64,000 nt of DNA from Streptomyces albidoflavus (GCF_000719955.1 NZ_JOII01000001.1:186001-250000); one strand, 5' to 3'. Positions 35,935 to 44,781 are shown, numbered from the stretch's first letter. The notes: a model not told the origin generated them from the sequence alone. Program-made: numbers and translations.

Positions 35935-37224
35935 ATGACCCCGCCGCCCGCCGGAGCCACCGGTGCCCCGCCCGCCCCCGAGCCGCCCGTCGAGGAGCGG
36001 CCCCCCGGCTTCCGCCGCGACCGGCGCCACCGCAAGATCGGCGGCGTCTGCGCGGGGCTCGGCCTCCACTACGGCCTCGACCCGCTGATCTTCCGCATCT
36101 GCCTCGTCGTCCTCTCCGCGACCGGCGGCATCGGCCTCCTCTTCTACGGCTTCGCGTGGCTGCTGGTGCCGTACGAGGGCGAGGAGGAGAACGAGGCGCG
36201 CCGGCTGCTCTCCGGGCGGGTCGACGGGCCCGCGCTCACCGCTGTCCTCTTCGCCCTGGTCGGCTGCGGGCTGCTGCTCTCGGTCATCAACAACGGCAAG
36301 CTCCTCTGGTTCGCCGTGCTGCTGGGGCTGCTGCTCGCCGGGGCCGCCCGCTGGTCCAGGGCCCGGCCGGAGCAGGGGGAGAGCGCGCCGGAGGGCATGC
36401 CGCCCGAGCCGAAGGCGCCGCCGGTCCCGGACGGGCCCGAGTCCTGGTGGCGCGGCCCGATCCTCAAGGACGGCACCCACGAAGGCTCCACCGGCTACCT
36501 CTGGGGCCCGGCCGCCCTCGGCGACGACACCGGCGGCGCCACCAGCACCCGGGCCCGCACCCCCGGCCGCCGCCCGGCCGACACCCTGTCCGGACGCCCG
36601 CGCCGCCCCCGCTCCCTGGGCTTCCTCACCTTCCTGCTGGCCGGGGCGGCGGGCACCCTCACCGCCCTCGCCGACTGGGACACCCAGCCGCTCGGGCCCG
36701 CCCTCCAGACCGGCCTGGCCGTCGCCCTCGGCGTCCTCGGCCTGGGCATCGCGGTCAGTGCCTTCCTCGGCCGGACCGGGCTGGGCACGGTCTTCCTCGC
36801 CGTCCTCACCGCCGTCGCCCTGGCCGGCGCCGCCAACCTCCCCGCCGACGCCACCACCGGCTGGTCCTCGCTGACCTGGCGCCCCGCCGACACGGCCGCC
36901 CTCCGCCCCGACTACCGCATCGGCACCGGCGACGCCACCCTCGACCTCAGCGAGGTCACCGTCCCGAAGGGCGAACGCGCCTCGGTCCGGGCCCGCGTCG
37001 CCACCGGCCACCTGCGCGTCCTGCTCCCCCGCACCACCACGGTCGACCTCCGCGCCGACTCCGGCGTCGGCACCGTCCACCTCCCCGGGGACCGGACCGA
37101 CGGCTTCACCGTCGGCAACGACGTCACCCGCAAGGCCACCTACCGCGCCCCGGAAGGCGGCCTCCTCACCGTCCACGTCGAAACAGGCTTCGGCCTGACG
37201 GAGGTCATCCGTGCTACGCCATGA
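35935..37224 (+). CDS. PspC-domain membrane protein
   Basis: 429 residues. The PspC domain (residues 25-85) opens with RRHRKIGGVCAGLGLHYGLDPL and continues LIFRICLVVLSATGGIGLLFYGFAWLLVPY. More helices occur near 100-140 and 235-300. The C-terminal ~130 residues form a predicted beta-rich DUF2154/LiaF-like domain (YRIGTGDATLDLSEVTV, ARVATGHLRVLLPRTTTVDLRADSGVGTVHL). LiaF-like architecture suggests an envelope-stress accessory protein for the divergent sensor kinase. A short 145-nt divergent region separates the two. Confidence 0.8.
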   Translation: MTPPPAGATGAPPAPEPPVEERPPGFRRDRRHRKIGGVCAGLGLHYGLDPLIFRICLVVLSATGGIGLLFYGFAWLLVPYEGEEENEARRLLSGRVDGPALTAVLFALVGCGLLLSVINNGKLLWFAVLLGLLLAGAARWSRARPEQGESAPEGMPPEPKAPPVPDGPESWWRGPILKDGTHEGSTGYLWGPAALGDDTGGATSTRARTPGRRPADTLSGRPRRPRSLGFLTFLLAGAAGTLTALADWDTQPLGPALQTGLAVALGVLGLGIAVSAFLGRTGLGTVFLAVLTAVALAGAANLPADATTGWSSLTWRPADTAALRPDYRIGTGDATLDLSEVTVPKGERASVRARVATGHLRVLLPRTTTVDLRADSGVGTVHLPGDRTDGFTVGNDVTRKATYRAPEGGLLTVHVETGFGLTEVIRATP

Positions 37225-37438
37225 GCCCCAGCCCGGCCGCCTCCTCGCCGGCCTCGTCCTGATCACCGCAGCGGTCCTGTACACCGGCGACGCGTTGTCG
37301 GCCTGGTCGATCCCGTGGTGGGTCCTGTTCCCGCTGGTCTGCGGGGGGTTGTGGCTGGCGGCAGCGGTGGGGGTGTTCGGCCACCTGCTCCGCAGGCGGC
37401 GCCGCCGCAGGACGGGCGAAGAGGTCAAGGGGTGCTGA
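37211..37438 (+). CDS. Small two-helix membrane protein overlapping the PspC gene
   Basis: 75 residues with two hydrophobic helices (LLAGLVLITAAVLYTGDAL and WWVLFPLVCGGLWLAAAVGVFGHLL) and an Arg-rich cytoplasmic tail. The GTG at 37211 lies inside the end of the PspC gene and has GGAGG upstream, so it is translationally coupled. Its 3' end overlaps the convergent gene at 37425 by 14 bp. Confidence 0.65.
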   Translation: MLRHEPQPGRLLAGLVLITAAVLYTGDALSAWSIPWWVLFPLVCGGLWLAAAVGVFGHLLRRRRRRRTGEEVKGC

Positions 37439-37628
37439 CGTGCCGATGATTCCGGATCTCCCGACTGACCTCGTACGCCTTGCTCCGGTCGCCGTACGCC
37501 AACGCCTCCTCCCGCTCACTGGCCAGGGCGGTGCAGACCTTGCAGTGGGCGGCACGGGTGCCTTCGAGCAGCCAGGGGTCGATGGGGAGTTCCACCGAGG
37601 GTGACGGGTAGGTGCGGGGTTCCGTCAT
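37425..37628 (-). CDS. Short conserved protein divergent from an XRE regulator, unknown function
   Basis: 67 residues (MTEPRTYPSPS start) with PIDPWLLEGTRAAHCKVCTALASERE, where H-C-x-x-C could bind metal, and a helical ALAYGDRSKAYEVSREIRNHR tail. The ATG at 37628 follows AAGAAGGG. Small proteins of this type often sit beside XRE regulators in Streptomyces; no function is known. Confidence 0.6.
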   Translation of the reverse strand: MTEPRTYPSPSVELPIDPWLLEGTRAAHCKVCTALASEREEALAYGDRSKAYEVSREIRNHRHVSTP

Positions 37629-37737
37629 GGCGAGGCCCTTCTTCTGGTCGGGGAACCAGCTCCGTCTGATTCCCGAAATCCGCTTCGTGCGGGCTTCATC
37701 GTCGTCCGCCGCCGCCTGCCGTCGCGACGACATCGAA

Positions 37738-37804
37738 GGCGTCGAACCGGCGTCATACGAAGGGCGTCAAAGAGGCGTCATCATCGCCCTCCTGGCCCTA
37801 TCGT
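37738..37804 (+). promoter_or_regulatory. Direct-repeat operator candidate and -10 box upstream of the XRE gene
   Basis: GGCGTC occurs at 37738, 37749, 37763 and 37774 (the last three as GGCGTCA), i.e. two pairs each 11 bp apart, one helical turn. TATCGT (37799-37804) lies 6 nt before the ATG at 37811, so the XRE mRNA is probably leaderless. The repeats sit at the -35 to -70 region, where an activator or the XRE protein itself could bind. Confidence 0.45.
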
Positions 37805-37810
37805 GAGCCC

Positions 37811-38605
37811 ATGACAGAGAGCGTGCAGCAGGCCCCGAACGATGTTCTCCGCGCCGTCCGCATCGGCTTACGCATGTCGCAGGACGACCTGGCGAAGGCG
37901 TTGCGGCAGGCCGGGAACGAACTGCGGGAGCCCAACGACGCCAGCAAGCGGCTCGTCCAGCGGTGGGAGTCCGGCGTGAGCCGAGCACCTCGCCCCGTGT
38001 ACGCCCGAGCCCTGGAGAAGGTCACCGGGCGACCCCTGGAGTCCCTCGGGTTCGCCCTTCCCGTACCCAAGGCCAGGGTGCACGGGGACGGTTCTGGAGG
38101 ACATGGCATGGACGCGGGAGCACCCGGCGTCGCGGGAGCCGAGAGGGACAGCCGGGCCTCGACGCGAACAGCCGAGGAGAACCACTCCGGAATCTGGCTC
38201 TCCCGCTACGAGTTCTTCTCCTCCAGCCGCGAGCAGTCCTTCACCGCCGCCCATCACGTGGTCCTGCTCCAGCACGGGAACCGCCTCACAGCCCAGAGCC
38301 TCAGCGGCGCCTCCACCAACCCGGGCTCCCCGCTCTCCCTGGACCTGACCGTCGACCGCAACGTGGCCACCGGAACCTGGACCGAGCAGACCGCCCCCGA
38401 CGGCTACTACCAGGGCGCCCGCTACCACGGCGCCATACAGCTCCTCGTCGAGCCCACCGGCCGTCGCATGGCCGGGAAGTGGGTCGGATTCGGCAAGGAT
38501 TTCGACGTCAACACCGGTCCGTGGGAGCTGCGGCTCCTGGACACCTCGACAGCGAAGGCGACGCTGGAGCGGTACAGCCGGGTGCCCGACCAGCAGGGGC
38601 GATGA
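37811..38605 (+). CDS. XRE-family helix-turn-helix regulator with C-terminal sensor-like domain
   Basis: 264 residues. Helix-turn-helix in residues 10-60 (AVRIGLRMSQDDLAKALRQAG, then SKRLVQRWESG). A polar linker follows, then a beta-rich domain of about 120 residues (WLSRYEFFSSSREQSFTAAHHVVLLQ, DGYYQGARYHGAIQLLVEPTG, KWVGFGKDFDVNTGPWELRLL) that recurs in Streptomyces regulators without known ligand. Overlaps the NUDIX start by 4 bp (ATGA). Confidence 0.8.
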   Translation: MTESVQQAPNDVLRAVRIGLRMSQDDLAKALRQAGNELREPNDASKRLVQRWESGVSRAPRPVYARALEKVTGRPLESLGFALPVPKARVHGDGSGGHGMDAGAPGVAGAERDSRASTRTAEENHSGIWLSRYEFFSSSREQSFTAAHHVVLLQHGNRLTAQSLSGASTNPGSPLSLDLTVDRNVATGTWTEQTAPDGYYQGARYHGAIQLLVEPTGRRMAGKWVGFGKDFDVNTGPWELRLLDTSTAKATLERYSRVPDQQGR

Positions 38606-39072
38606 CCCGCACCGAGTACTACGACGACCCCCAAGCCCCCCAGCCCAACAGCCTGGTCGTCGCCGCCTCCGCCGTCGTCACCGACGATCAGGGCCGCGTC
38701 CTGATGCAGCGCCGGGCGGACTCGGGGCTCTGGGCCCTGCCCGGCGGCGGCATGGAGCTGTCCGACACCCTCCCCGGAACCGCCGTCCGCGAGGTCAAGG
38801 AGGAGACCGGCCTCGACGTGGAGATCACCGGCCTCGTCGGCACGTACACCGACCCGCGTCACGTCATCGCGTACCCGGACGGAGAGGTACGCCGCCAGTT
38901 CAACGTCTGCTTCCGGGCCCGCCTCGTGGGCGGCACCCTGACCGTCTCGGACGAGTCGCTGGCGCTGCGGTGGGTGACCCCCGCCGACCTGGACGCGCTG
39001 GAGATGCACCCGACACAGCGGCTGCGGCTGAGCCACTTCCTGGAAGGGCGGGACGCGCCCTACCTGGGGTGA
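38602..39072 (+). CDS. NUDIX hydrolase
   Basis: 156 residues. The NUDIX box is complete: GGGMELSDTLPGTAVREVKE followed by ETGLDV near 50-75, with the catalytic REVKEE glutamates. It hydrolyses a nucleoside diphosphate linked to another moiety. Its ATG overlaps the XRE stop codon, so the regulator and enzyme are co-translated; the enzyme's substrate might be the signal for the regulator (inference). Confidence 0.85.
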   Translation: MTRTEYYDDPQAPQPNSLVVAASAVVTDDQGRVLMQRRADSGLWALPGGGMELSDTLPGTAVREVKEETGLDVEITGLVGTYTDPRHVIAYPDGEVRRQFNVCFRARLVGGTLTVSDESLALRWVTPADLDALEMHPTQRLRLSHFLEGRDAPYLG

Positions 39073-39073
39073 C

Positions 39074-39613
39074 TCAGTCCCCCACCCCCAACCCCATGTC
39101 CAGCCCCCTCCGGCGTCGCAGTCGCAGTGCGTTGTCCGCCGAGAAGTGTTCCGCGCCGGCCAGGATCAGGGGGAGCCAGGCCATCAGGTAGGCCAGGTCG
39201 TTGCCGTAGTAGTACGGGGTGGCCGACCAGCTGACGGTGAGCCACAGGACGAGGGAGATGAGGGCGCCGCCGGTGGCGGCGACGCGGGCCCAGAGGCCGA
39301 GCAGGGTGGCGAGGCCGACGAGGAGTTCGCCGATGGCCAGGGCGTAGCCGAAGGCGGTGGGGCTGTGCTGGGCGAGGTCGATGAGGAAGGGGGCGCCGGC
39401 GGTGGGGCGGACGTTGTCGAGGAGTTCGCCGAGGGAGCCGGGGCCGGAGGCGGAGAGGAAGGCGGAGTCGGTGAGTTTGTCGAGGCCGGCGTAGGTGAAG
39501 GTGATGCCGAGGAAGACGCGCAGCGGCAGCAGGGCGTACCGGCGCAGGGTGGCGCGGACGCCGCGCCGGGGGCCGAGGCCCCCGGGCTGTTCGAGCAGGG
39601 TTCCGTGGGCCAT
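39074..39613 (-). CDS. DoxX family membrane protein
   Basis: 179 residues, four hydrophobic helices. LLPLRVFLGITFTYAGLDKLTD at about 28-50 is the family opening, followed by FGYALAIGELLVGLATLLGLW and LISLVLWLTVSWSATPYYYGNDLAYLMAWLPL. Related proteins are quinone-linked or thiosulfate:quinone components or redox partners. Convergent with NUDIX (1 nt between stops). Confidence 0.8.
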   Translation of the reverse strand: MAHGTLLEQPGGLGPRRGVRATLRRYALLPLRVFLGITFTYAGLDKLTDSAFLSASGPGSLGELLDNVRPTAGAPFLIDLAQHSPTAFGYALAIGELLVGLATLLGLWARVAATGGALISLVLWLTVSWSATPYYYGNDLAYLMAWLPLILAGAEHFSADNALRLRRRRGLDMGLGVGD

Positions 39614-39715
39614 GGCTGGTCGGCCGCCTTTCAGGTCGCAGCGGGGTGCGGGGGTCGTCGGCGCCCCTGCCCGTTCCGGGCTCCGACCATACGTACCCGC
39701 GTGGCGGACGGGGAG

Positions 39716-40468
39716 TCAGCGGCCCCCGGCGACGCGGAGGACGGCGCCCGTGGTGTACGAGGCGTCGGCCGTAAGGAGCCAGGAGACGGCGGCGGCGATC
39801 TCCTCGGGCTGGCCCGCGCGGCCCAGCGGAATCCCCGGCGCCTGCTTGGCGGGCCGCTCGGGATCGGCGTGGAACTCGGTCCAGATGACGCCGGGGGCCA
39901 CGCAGTTGACGCGGATGCCGTCCTCGGCGACCTCCTTGGCGAGGCCGACGGTGAGGGTGTCGACGGCGGCCTTGGCGGCGGCGTAGTGGACGTACTCGCC
40001 GGGGCTGCCGAGGGTGGCGGCGGCGGACGAGATGTTGACGAGGGCGCCGCCGCCGGAGGCGGCCAGGTCGCGGACGGCGCGGCGGGCGCAGAGGAGGTAG
40101 CCGAGGACGTTGACGTCCAGGGCGCGGGAGAGTCCGGCCGGGTCGGCGTCGGCGAGGCGGCCGACGGGGCCGCTCATCCCGGCGTTGTTGACCAGGCCGG
40201 TGACGGTGCCGAGGGTGGCGGCCTCGTCGAAGAGGGCGTCCACGGAGGCGGCGTCGGCGGTGTCCACGGCGACGGCGAGCGCGCGGCGCCCGGCGGCGCG
40301 GACCCGCTCGGCGACGGCCTCGGCGGCGGCCCGGTCGGAGCGGTAGCCGACGACGAGATCGTGGCCGTCGGCGGCGAGGCGGGCGCAGACGGCGGCGCCG
40401 ATGCCCCGGCTGCCGCCGGTCACCACGGTCAGGGGCTGCCGGCTGCTCGTACCGGTTGTGGTCGTCAT
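39716..40468 (-). CDS. Short-chain dehydrogenase/reductase
   Basis: 250 residues, classical SDR. The cofactor motif is TGGSRGIGAAV near 15-25, NNAG in LVNNAGMSGPVG near 92, catalytic Ser in LVNISSAAATLG near 145 and YxxxK in YVHYAAAKAAVD near 157-161. The Arg in VVGYRSDR after beta-2 suggests NADP(H). Substrate unknown. Confidence 0.85.
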   Translation of the reverse strand: MTTTTGTSSRQPLTVVTGGSRGIGAAVCARLAADGHDLVVGYRSDRAAAEAVAERVRAAGRRALAVAVDTADAASVDALFDEAATLGTVTGLVNNAGMSGPVGRLADADPAGLSRALDVNVLGYLLCARRAVRDLAASGGGALVNISSAAATLGSPGEYVHYAAAKAAVDTLTVGLAKEVAEDGIRVNCVAPGVIWTEFHADPERPAKQAPGIPLGRAGQPEEIAAAVSWLLTADASYTTGAVLRVAGGR

Positions 40469-40546
40469 CGTGGGAGACCTCCGCGTCGCACGCTCCCCCG
40501 CCGGGCGCGGAGGGCCGCCCTCACCGTAACGGCCGCCGGCGAGCGG

Positions 40547-41959
40547 TCAGTCGCCGACCTCGATGGTCACCTTGTTGGTCTCCACGCCCGCCGCCGAGAC
40601 CAGCTGCACCTCGGCCTTGCCGGGCTCGACCTCGACCGGGACCGGGACGATCAGCGTGGTGTCGGAGGGGTTGGTGAAGCCGCCGGGCACCGGCACCAGC
40701 GGGACGTGGACGTGGACGGCCCCTATGCGGACGACCATCCGCGCGAGCCGGTCCGGGGTGCGGGCGCTCGGCGGCAGGAATCCGGCGCCGCGGATCTCGA
40801 TGTCGTCGCCGGTGCGGATCGGCCCGTCCAGGTCGCCGGCCTCGCGGGCGCGCACCACGGCGTGGATGACCGGCCGGGACCCCTCGGCGTACTTGCTTGC
40901 CAGGTAGGTCGCGGCGGAGACGAGGACGAGCAGCGCCAGGCCCCAGGGGAGGTCGGGCAGTTGGTCGGGGCGGCGGGCCAGGCGGACCAGCGCGTAGACC
41001 ACGGCGACCGCGCTGACCAGGACGTACTGGGTGTCGGCGAAGTGGGCGCGGCCGTTGTCGTCGGTGAGCAGGTCGGCGGCGCGCGGCCGGGGCGCCTGCG
41101 CCTTCTGGAGCCGCTGCCCCTGGACGCGTACGGCGACCACGCGCCGGACCACGACGGCCACCGCGCAGGTCACGGCGAGCACGGTGACCAGCCCCGCGCC
41201 CCGGGCGAGGTCGAGCCCGGCGAGGAGCGTGTCGCGCTCCCCGTCACCGGAGGCGAAGGCGAGCCGCCCGGCCAGGACGAGGACGGCGTACGCGGTGAGC
41301 AGCACCCAGAACGCCGCGACCGCGCGGGAGGTGGAGAGCCGGTTGTCCTCGCCGATCACGGGGGCGAGGACGCCGCCGCGCCGCCCGTGGAGGTGGGCGG
41401 CGCCGGTGAGCAGCCCGCCGCCGAGGAGGGCGGCGAGCAGTCCGGCCGTACGGGCGGCGGTCCACCCGGCGGTGAAGGCGGTGGCGACCTGGCCGAGGAA
41501 GAGCGCGGCGACCGTGCCCCAGACGACGTACACGGTGCGCCGCCACAGCAGCACGTACCACCCCTCGGCCTCGGCCCGGGCGCGGGCGCCGACCTCGCGG
41601 GCCGCCTGCGTCAGCTCGTCGGAGATCCACTGGCGGGAGGCTCCGGCCGAGTACGAGACGGCGGCGGGCAGCCCCTCGCCCGCCGCCAGCGCGTCGCGCC
41701 GGGCCCGGAAGGCGGCCTGCGCCTCCCGGTGGGCGGCCCGGGTGCCGCGCGGGCAGACCGGGCACGTGCAGGTGTGCGGGTGCGGGGCGTCGGCCTGCTC
41801 CGCCTCATCGGCCGGCTCCCCGGGCGCGGGCTTGTCGTCGGGGGCTCCGGCCTGGTGCGGTACGGGCGGCGGGGCCTCGTCCGTGGGGTGGCCCGGGGCG
41901 GGCGTCACGCCGGCCCCGCTGGTGTCGTCCGCCGTGTTACCGGCCTCTCGCCCCGCCAC
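40547..41959 (-). CDS. Multi-pass membrane protein with cysteine cluster, unknown function
   Basis: About 470 residues. The first 60 are Pro/Ala/Asp-rich; then HTCTCPVCPRGTRAAHRE near 70 offers a possible CxC-x2-C metal site. Six or more hydrophobic helices follow (VYVVWGTVAALFLGQVATAF, AGLLAALLGGGLLTGAAHL, AFWVLLTAYAVLVLAGRLAF, LVTVLAVTCAVAVVVRRVVA, VLVSAVAVVYALVRLA, GLALLVLVSAATYLASKY). The C-terminal ~100 residues look like an immunoglobulin/IPT-like beta domain (DDIEIRGAGFLPPSA, VEVEPGKAEVQLVSAAGVETNKVTI). The GTG at 41959 is the likeliest start, with longer versions possible. Confidence 0.65.
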   Translation of the reverse strand: MAGREAGNTADDTSGAGVTPAPGHPTDEAPPPVPHQAGAPDDKPAPGEPADEAEQADAPHPHTCTCPVCPRGTRAAHREAQAAFRARRDALAAGEGLPAAVSYSAGASRQWISDELTQAAREVGARARAEAEGWYVLLWRRTVYVVWGTVAALFLGQVATAFTAGWTAARTAGLLAALLGGGLLTGAAHLHGRRGGVLAPVIGEDNRLSTSRAVAAFWVLLTAYAVLVLAGRLAFASGDGERDTLLAGLDLARGAGLVTVLAVTCAVAVVVRRVVAVRVQGQRLQKAQAPRPRAADLLTDDNGRAHFADTQYVLVSAVAVVYALVRLARRPDQLPDLPWGLALLVLVSAATYLASKYAEGSRPVIHAVVRAREAGDLDGPIRTGDDIEIRGAGFLPPSARTPDRLARMVVRIGAVHVHVPLVPVPGGFTNPSDTTLIVPVPVEVEPGKAEVQLVSAAGVETNKVTIEVGD

Positions 41960-42188
41960 GGTCCATGCCCGCCTTCCCCGTCGTCCACGCTGGTCCCGGT
42001 GCCGTACGGCACCCTCGGCGCGCGCCGGTCCCGGGCCCGTACAGGGCCCCGCCAACTTCCGCGCGGTGACTGCAAATTGTGCCGTATGGGCGGGGTCCGG
42101 GGCACATCAGGGGCGCGCAGGGACCTCCCGGGCACGCACACACCCACAAGCACGCCGCTGACCTGCGACGAAGCGAGCGCCGGGATCC

Positions 42189-42274
42189 CAGCCCGGCCGG
42201 CGCTTGAGGCCACACCTTCCAGCCCGGCCGGCGCTTGAGGCCACACCTTCCAGCCCGGCCGGCGCTTGAGGCCA
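42189..42274. repeat. Three tandem copies of a 31-bp Streptomyces-type intergenic repeat
   Basis: Units start at 42189, 42220 and 42251 and are identical over the compared bases (CAGCCCGGCCGGCGCTTGAG followed by GCCACACCTTC); the third is cut after 24 bp. The core resembles the common Streptomyces intergenic motif CAGCCCGTCCGGCGTTTGAG. The repeats sit in the 445-nt gap 41960-42404, which holds no gene. Confidence 0.85.
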
Positions 42275-42404
42275 TCAGTGACGCGCGCCCCCACGGCGCG
42301 CACGCACATCCGGCAACGAGGGGTACCCCCGGAAACGCCAGATGCCGCCGCACCCCCGGCAAGGGGACACAACGGCACCCGGCGTCAACCCTGAGCCGTC
42401 AGGC

Positions 42405-43997
42405 TCACTCCCACTCGATGGTCCCCGGCGGCTTGCTCGTCACATCGAGCACGACCCGGTTGACCTCGGCCACCTCGTTGGTGATCCGGGTGGAGATCCG
42501 CGCCAGCACGTCGTACGGCATCCGCGTCCAGTCGGCCGTCATGGCGTCCTCGGAGGAGACGGGCCGCAGCACGATCGGGTGACCGTAGGTCCGCCCGTCG
42601 CCCTGGACGCCGACCGAGCGCACGTCGGCGAGGAGCACGACGGGGCACTGCCAGATGTCGCGGTCGAGCCCGGCCGCGGTCAGCTCCTCGCGGGCGATGG
42701 CGTCGGCGTCGCGCAGCAGGTCGAGCCGGTCCTTGGTGACCTCGCCGACGATGCGGATGCCGAGGCCGGGCCCGGGGAAGGGCTGGCGCTGGACGATCTC
42801 CTCGGGCAGGCCCAGCTCCTGGCCGACCATGCGGACCTCGTCCTTGAACAGCATGCGCAGCGGCTCGACGAGCTCGAACTCGATGTCGTCGGGGAGGCCA
42901 CCCACGTTGTGGTGGGACTTGATGTTGGCGGTGCCGGTGCCGCCGCCGGACTCGACCACGTCCGGGTAGAGGGTGCCCTGGACCAGGAAGGCGACGTCCT
43001 CGCCCTCACCGGCGGCCTCGGCGACGATCTCGGCCTGCGCCTGCTCGAAGACGCGGATGAACTCCCGGCCGATGATCTTGCGCTTCTGCTCGGGGTCGCT
43101 GACCCCGGCGAGCGCGGTCAGGAAGCGCTCCTCGGCGTCGACCACCTTGAGCTGGACGCCGGTGGCGGCGACGAAGTCCTTCTCGACCTGCTCGGTCTCG
43201 CCCTTGCGCATCAGGCCGTGGTCGACGTAGACGCAGGTCAGCTGGGTGCCGATGGCCTTCTGGACGAGAGCCGCGGCGACCGCGGAGTCCACACCGCCGG
43301 AGAGGCCGCAGATGGCGCGCTTGGTGCCGACCCGGGCGCGGATCTCGGCGACCTGCTCCTCGATGACGTTGCCCATGGTCCAGGTCGGGGAGAGCCCCGC
43401 GCCCCGGTACAGGAAGTGCTCCAGCACCTGCTGGCCGTGGGTGGAGTGCATCACCTCGGGGTGGTACTGGACGCCGTAGAGCTTCTTCTCGTCGTTCTCG
43501 AAGGCGGCGACCGGGACCACGGCGGTGGAGGCGGTCACGGCGAAGCCCTCGGGCGCGGCCGAGCAGGCGTCGCCGTGGGACATCCACACCGACTGCTCGT
43601 CGGGGGTGCCCTCGAAGAGCGTGGAGCCGGACTTGGAGACGGTCAGCTCGGTACGGCCGTACTCGCGGGCGCCGCTGTTGTCGACGGTGCCGCCGAGGGT
43701 CTGCGCCATCAGCTGGAAGCCGTAGCACATGCCGAAGACCGGGACTCCGGCCTCGAAGAGCGCGCGGTCCAGGGTGGGGGCGTGCTCCGCGTACACCGAG
43801 GAGGGGCCGCCGGAGAGGATGATGGCCGCCGGGTTCTTGGCGAGCATCTCCGAGACGGGCATCGTGCTGGGCACGATCTCGCTGTAGACGCGGGCCTCAC
43901 GGACGCGGCGGGCGATGAGCTGGGCGTACTGCGCGCCGAAGTCGACGACCAGGACGGTCTCGGCTGCGGCGGGCGACGCGGGGGACGCTGAGGGCAC
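42405..43997 (-). CDS. guaA: GMP synthase (glutamine-hydrolysing)
   Basis: 530 residues. N-terminal class I glutamine amidotransferase: Cys nucleophile in [12 protein letters not shown] near 88, His and Glu in [11 protein letters not shown] near 175. ATP pyrophosphatase domain: PP-loop [14 protein letters not shown] near 230. Dimerisation domain at the C-terminus, ending with conserved KPPGTIEWE. Converts XMP to GMP. The GTG at 43997 with GGAAGG upstream gives the usual length; an ATG at 44033 would add 12 residues. Confidence 0.95.
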   Translation of the reverse strand: MPSASPASPAAAETVLVVDFGAQYAQLIARRVREARVYSEIVPSTMPVSEMLAKNPAAIILSGGPSSVYAEHAPTLDRALFEAGVPVFGMCYGFQLMAQTLGGTVDNSGAREYGRTELTVSKSGSTLFEGTPDEQSVWMSHGDACSAAPEGFAVTASTAVVPVAAFENDEKKLYGVQYHPEVMHSTHGQQVLEHFLYRGAGLSPTWTMGNVIEEQVAEIRARVGTKRAICGLSGGVDSAVAAALVQKAIGTQLTCVYVDHGLMRKGETEQVEKDFVAATGVQLKVVDAEERFLTALAGVSDPEQKRKIIGREFIRVFEQAQAEIVAEAAGEGEDVAFLVQGTLYPDVVESGGGTGTANIKSHHNVGGLPDDIEFELVEPLRMLFKDEVRMVGQELGLPEEIVQRQPFPGPGLGIRIVGEVTKDRLDLLRDADAIAREELTAAGLDRDIWQCPVVLLADVRSVGVQGDGRTYGHPIVLRPVSSEDAMTADWTRMPYDVLARISTRITNEVAEVNRVVLDVTSKPPGTIEWE

Positions 43998-44228
43998 TGC
44001 GGCGGCCTTCCGGCGGGTGATCGGGTGATTCATGGGCTGATCACAGGGGGTGGATGTCCACTGATTCTAACGGGGCCCCGGTCCGCTTCATTCCGTCTCG
44101 TCCCCGCGGAGGAACGCGCTCCGCGCCGGGTCCGGCGGCCGCGTCGGCCAGTTCGGGCGCGGGCCGCCCCGGGCGTGTGGGCCGTCTCACCATCCGGCCG
44201 GGTTGGCCCCGGGGCCGGGCGGCGGGTG

Positions 44229-44234
44229 CATACT
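44229..44234 (+). promoter_or_regulatory. -10 element for the chorismate mutase leader transcript
   Basis: CATACT ends 6 nt before the GTG at 44241, so the leader peptide mRNA is probably leaderless. The rest of the 243-nt region from the guaA start holds no other recognised element. Confidence 0.5.
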
Positions 44235-44240
44235 GGCCTC

Positions 44241-44312
44241 GTGATCCAGCACCTGAGCTTCCTCTTTACCTATGGCACCCGGCCCGCCGGCTGCCATGGT
44301 CGTGCTGCTTGA
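44241..44312 (+). CDS. Putative Phe/Tyr leader peptide of an attenuator upstream of chorismate mutase
   Basis: A 23-codon ORF (VIQHLSFLFTYGTRPAGCHG then RAA) with TTC, TTT and TAT codons clustered at positions 7, 9 and 11. TTT and TAT are rare in this GC-rich genome, which makes ribosome stalling on scarce Phe- or Tyr-tRNA plausible. The stop at 44310-44312 lies 20 nt before the terminator hairpin at 44333. The downstream gene makes prephenate, precursor of both amino acids. Confidence 0.55.
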   Translation: MIQHLSFLFTYGTRPAGCHGRAA

Positions 44313-44332
44313 TCCACTGACAAGCGTGCGAG

Positions 44333-44370
44333 GGCGCCCCGGGCCGAACGGCCCGGGGCGCCTTCCGTTT
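44333..44370 (+). terminator. Attenuator-type terminator between leader peptide and chorismate mutase
   Basis: Perfect 13-bp arms (44333-44345, 44350-44362) with loop GAAC, followed by TTCCGTTT. It lies 87 nt before the chorismate mutase ATG. Confidence 0.75.
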
Positions 44371-44457
44371 CCCGGACCTCTCGCACCCGGTGCTCCCCGC
44401 CCGCCCCACACCGCCGGCCCCACCCGGACCGGCCCCGACGGAGCAGGAGCCCACCTC

Positions 44458-44781
44458 ATGACCACCACCACGACCGCCACCACCGCCGCCACCGCCACTG
44501 ACCGGCCCGCCGAACGCACCGGTGCCCGCACCCCCGAGGCGGCCGAGCTGATCGGCGGGGCGCGGGAGCGGATCGACGCGCTGGACGACCGGATCATCGG
44601 CCTGGTCCAGGAGCGGATCGCGGTCTCCGCCGTCATCCAGGAGGCGCGGATCTCCTCGGGCGGCCGCCGCGTCAACCTCTCGCGTGAGATGGAGGTCCTC
44701 AGCCACTACCGGGACGCCCTCGGCGCCCCCGGCACCTCGCTCGCCATGACGCTGCTGGAGCTCTCCCGGGGCCGGGTCTGA
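44458..44781 (+). CDS. Chorismate mutase (AroQ class)
   Basis: 107 residues, all-helical AroQ fold. Typical N-terminal helix LIGGARERIDALDDRIIGLVQ then ERIAVSAVIQEARISSGG, with R and K/R active-site positions (AREricD-type region, NLSREMEVLSHYRDALG) and C-terminal MTLLELSRG. Rearranges chorismate to prephenate for Phe and Tyr synthesis. The N-terminal ~20 residues are a Thr/Ala tract outside the fold. GCAGGAG precedes the ATG at 44458. Preceded by a probable attenuator. Confidence 0.8.
   Translation: MTTTTTATTAATATDRPAERTGARTPEAAELIGGARERIDALDDRIIGLVQERIAVSAVIQEARISSGGRRVNLSREMEVLSHYRDALGAPGTSLAMTLLELSRGRV

Noticed and set aside
39146..42238. 1030-codon open frame opposite DoxX, SDR and the membrane protein
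   Set aside because: Crosses three supported minus-strand genes; Gly/Gln/Glu-rich shadow.
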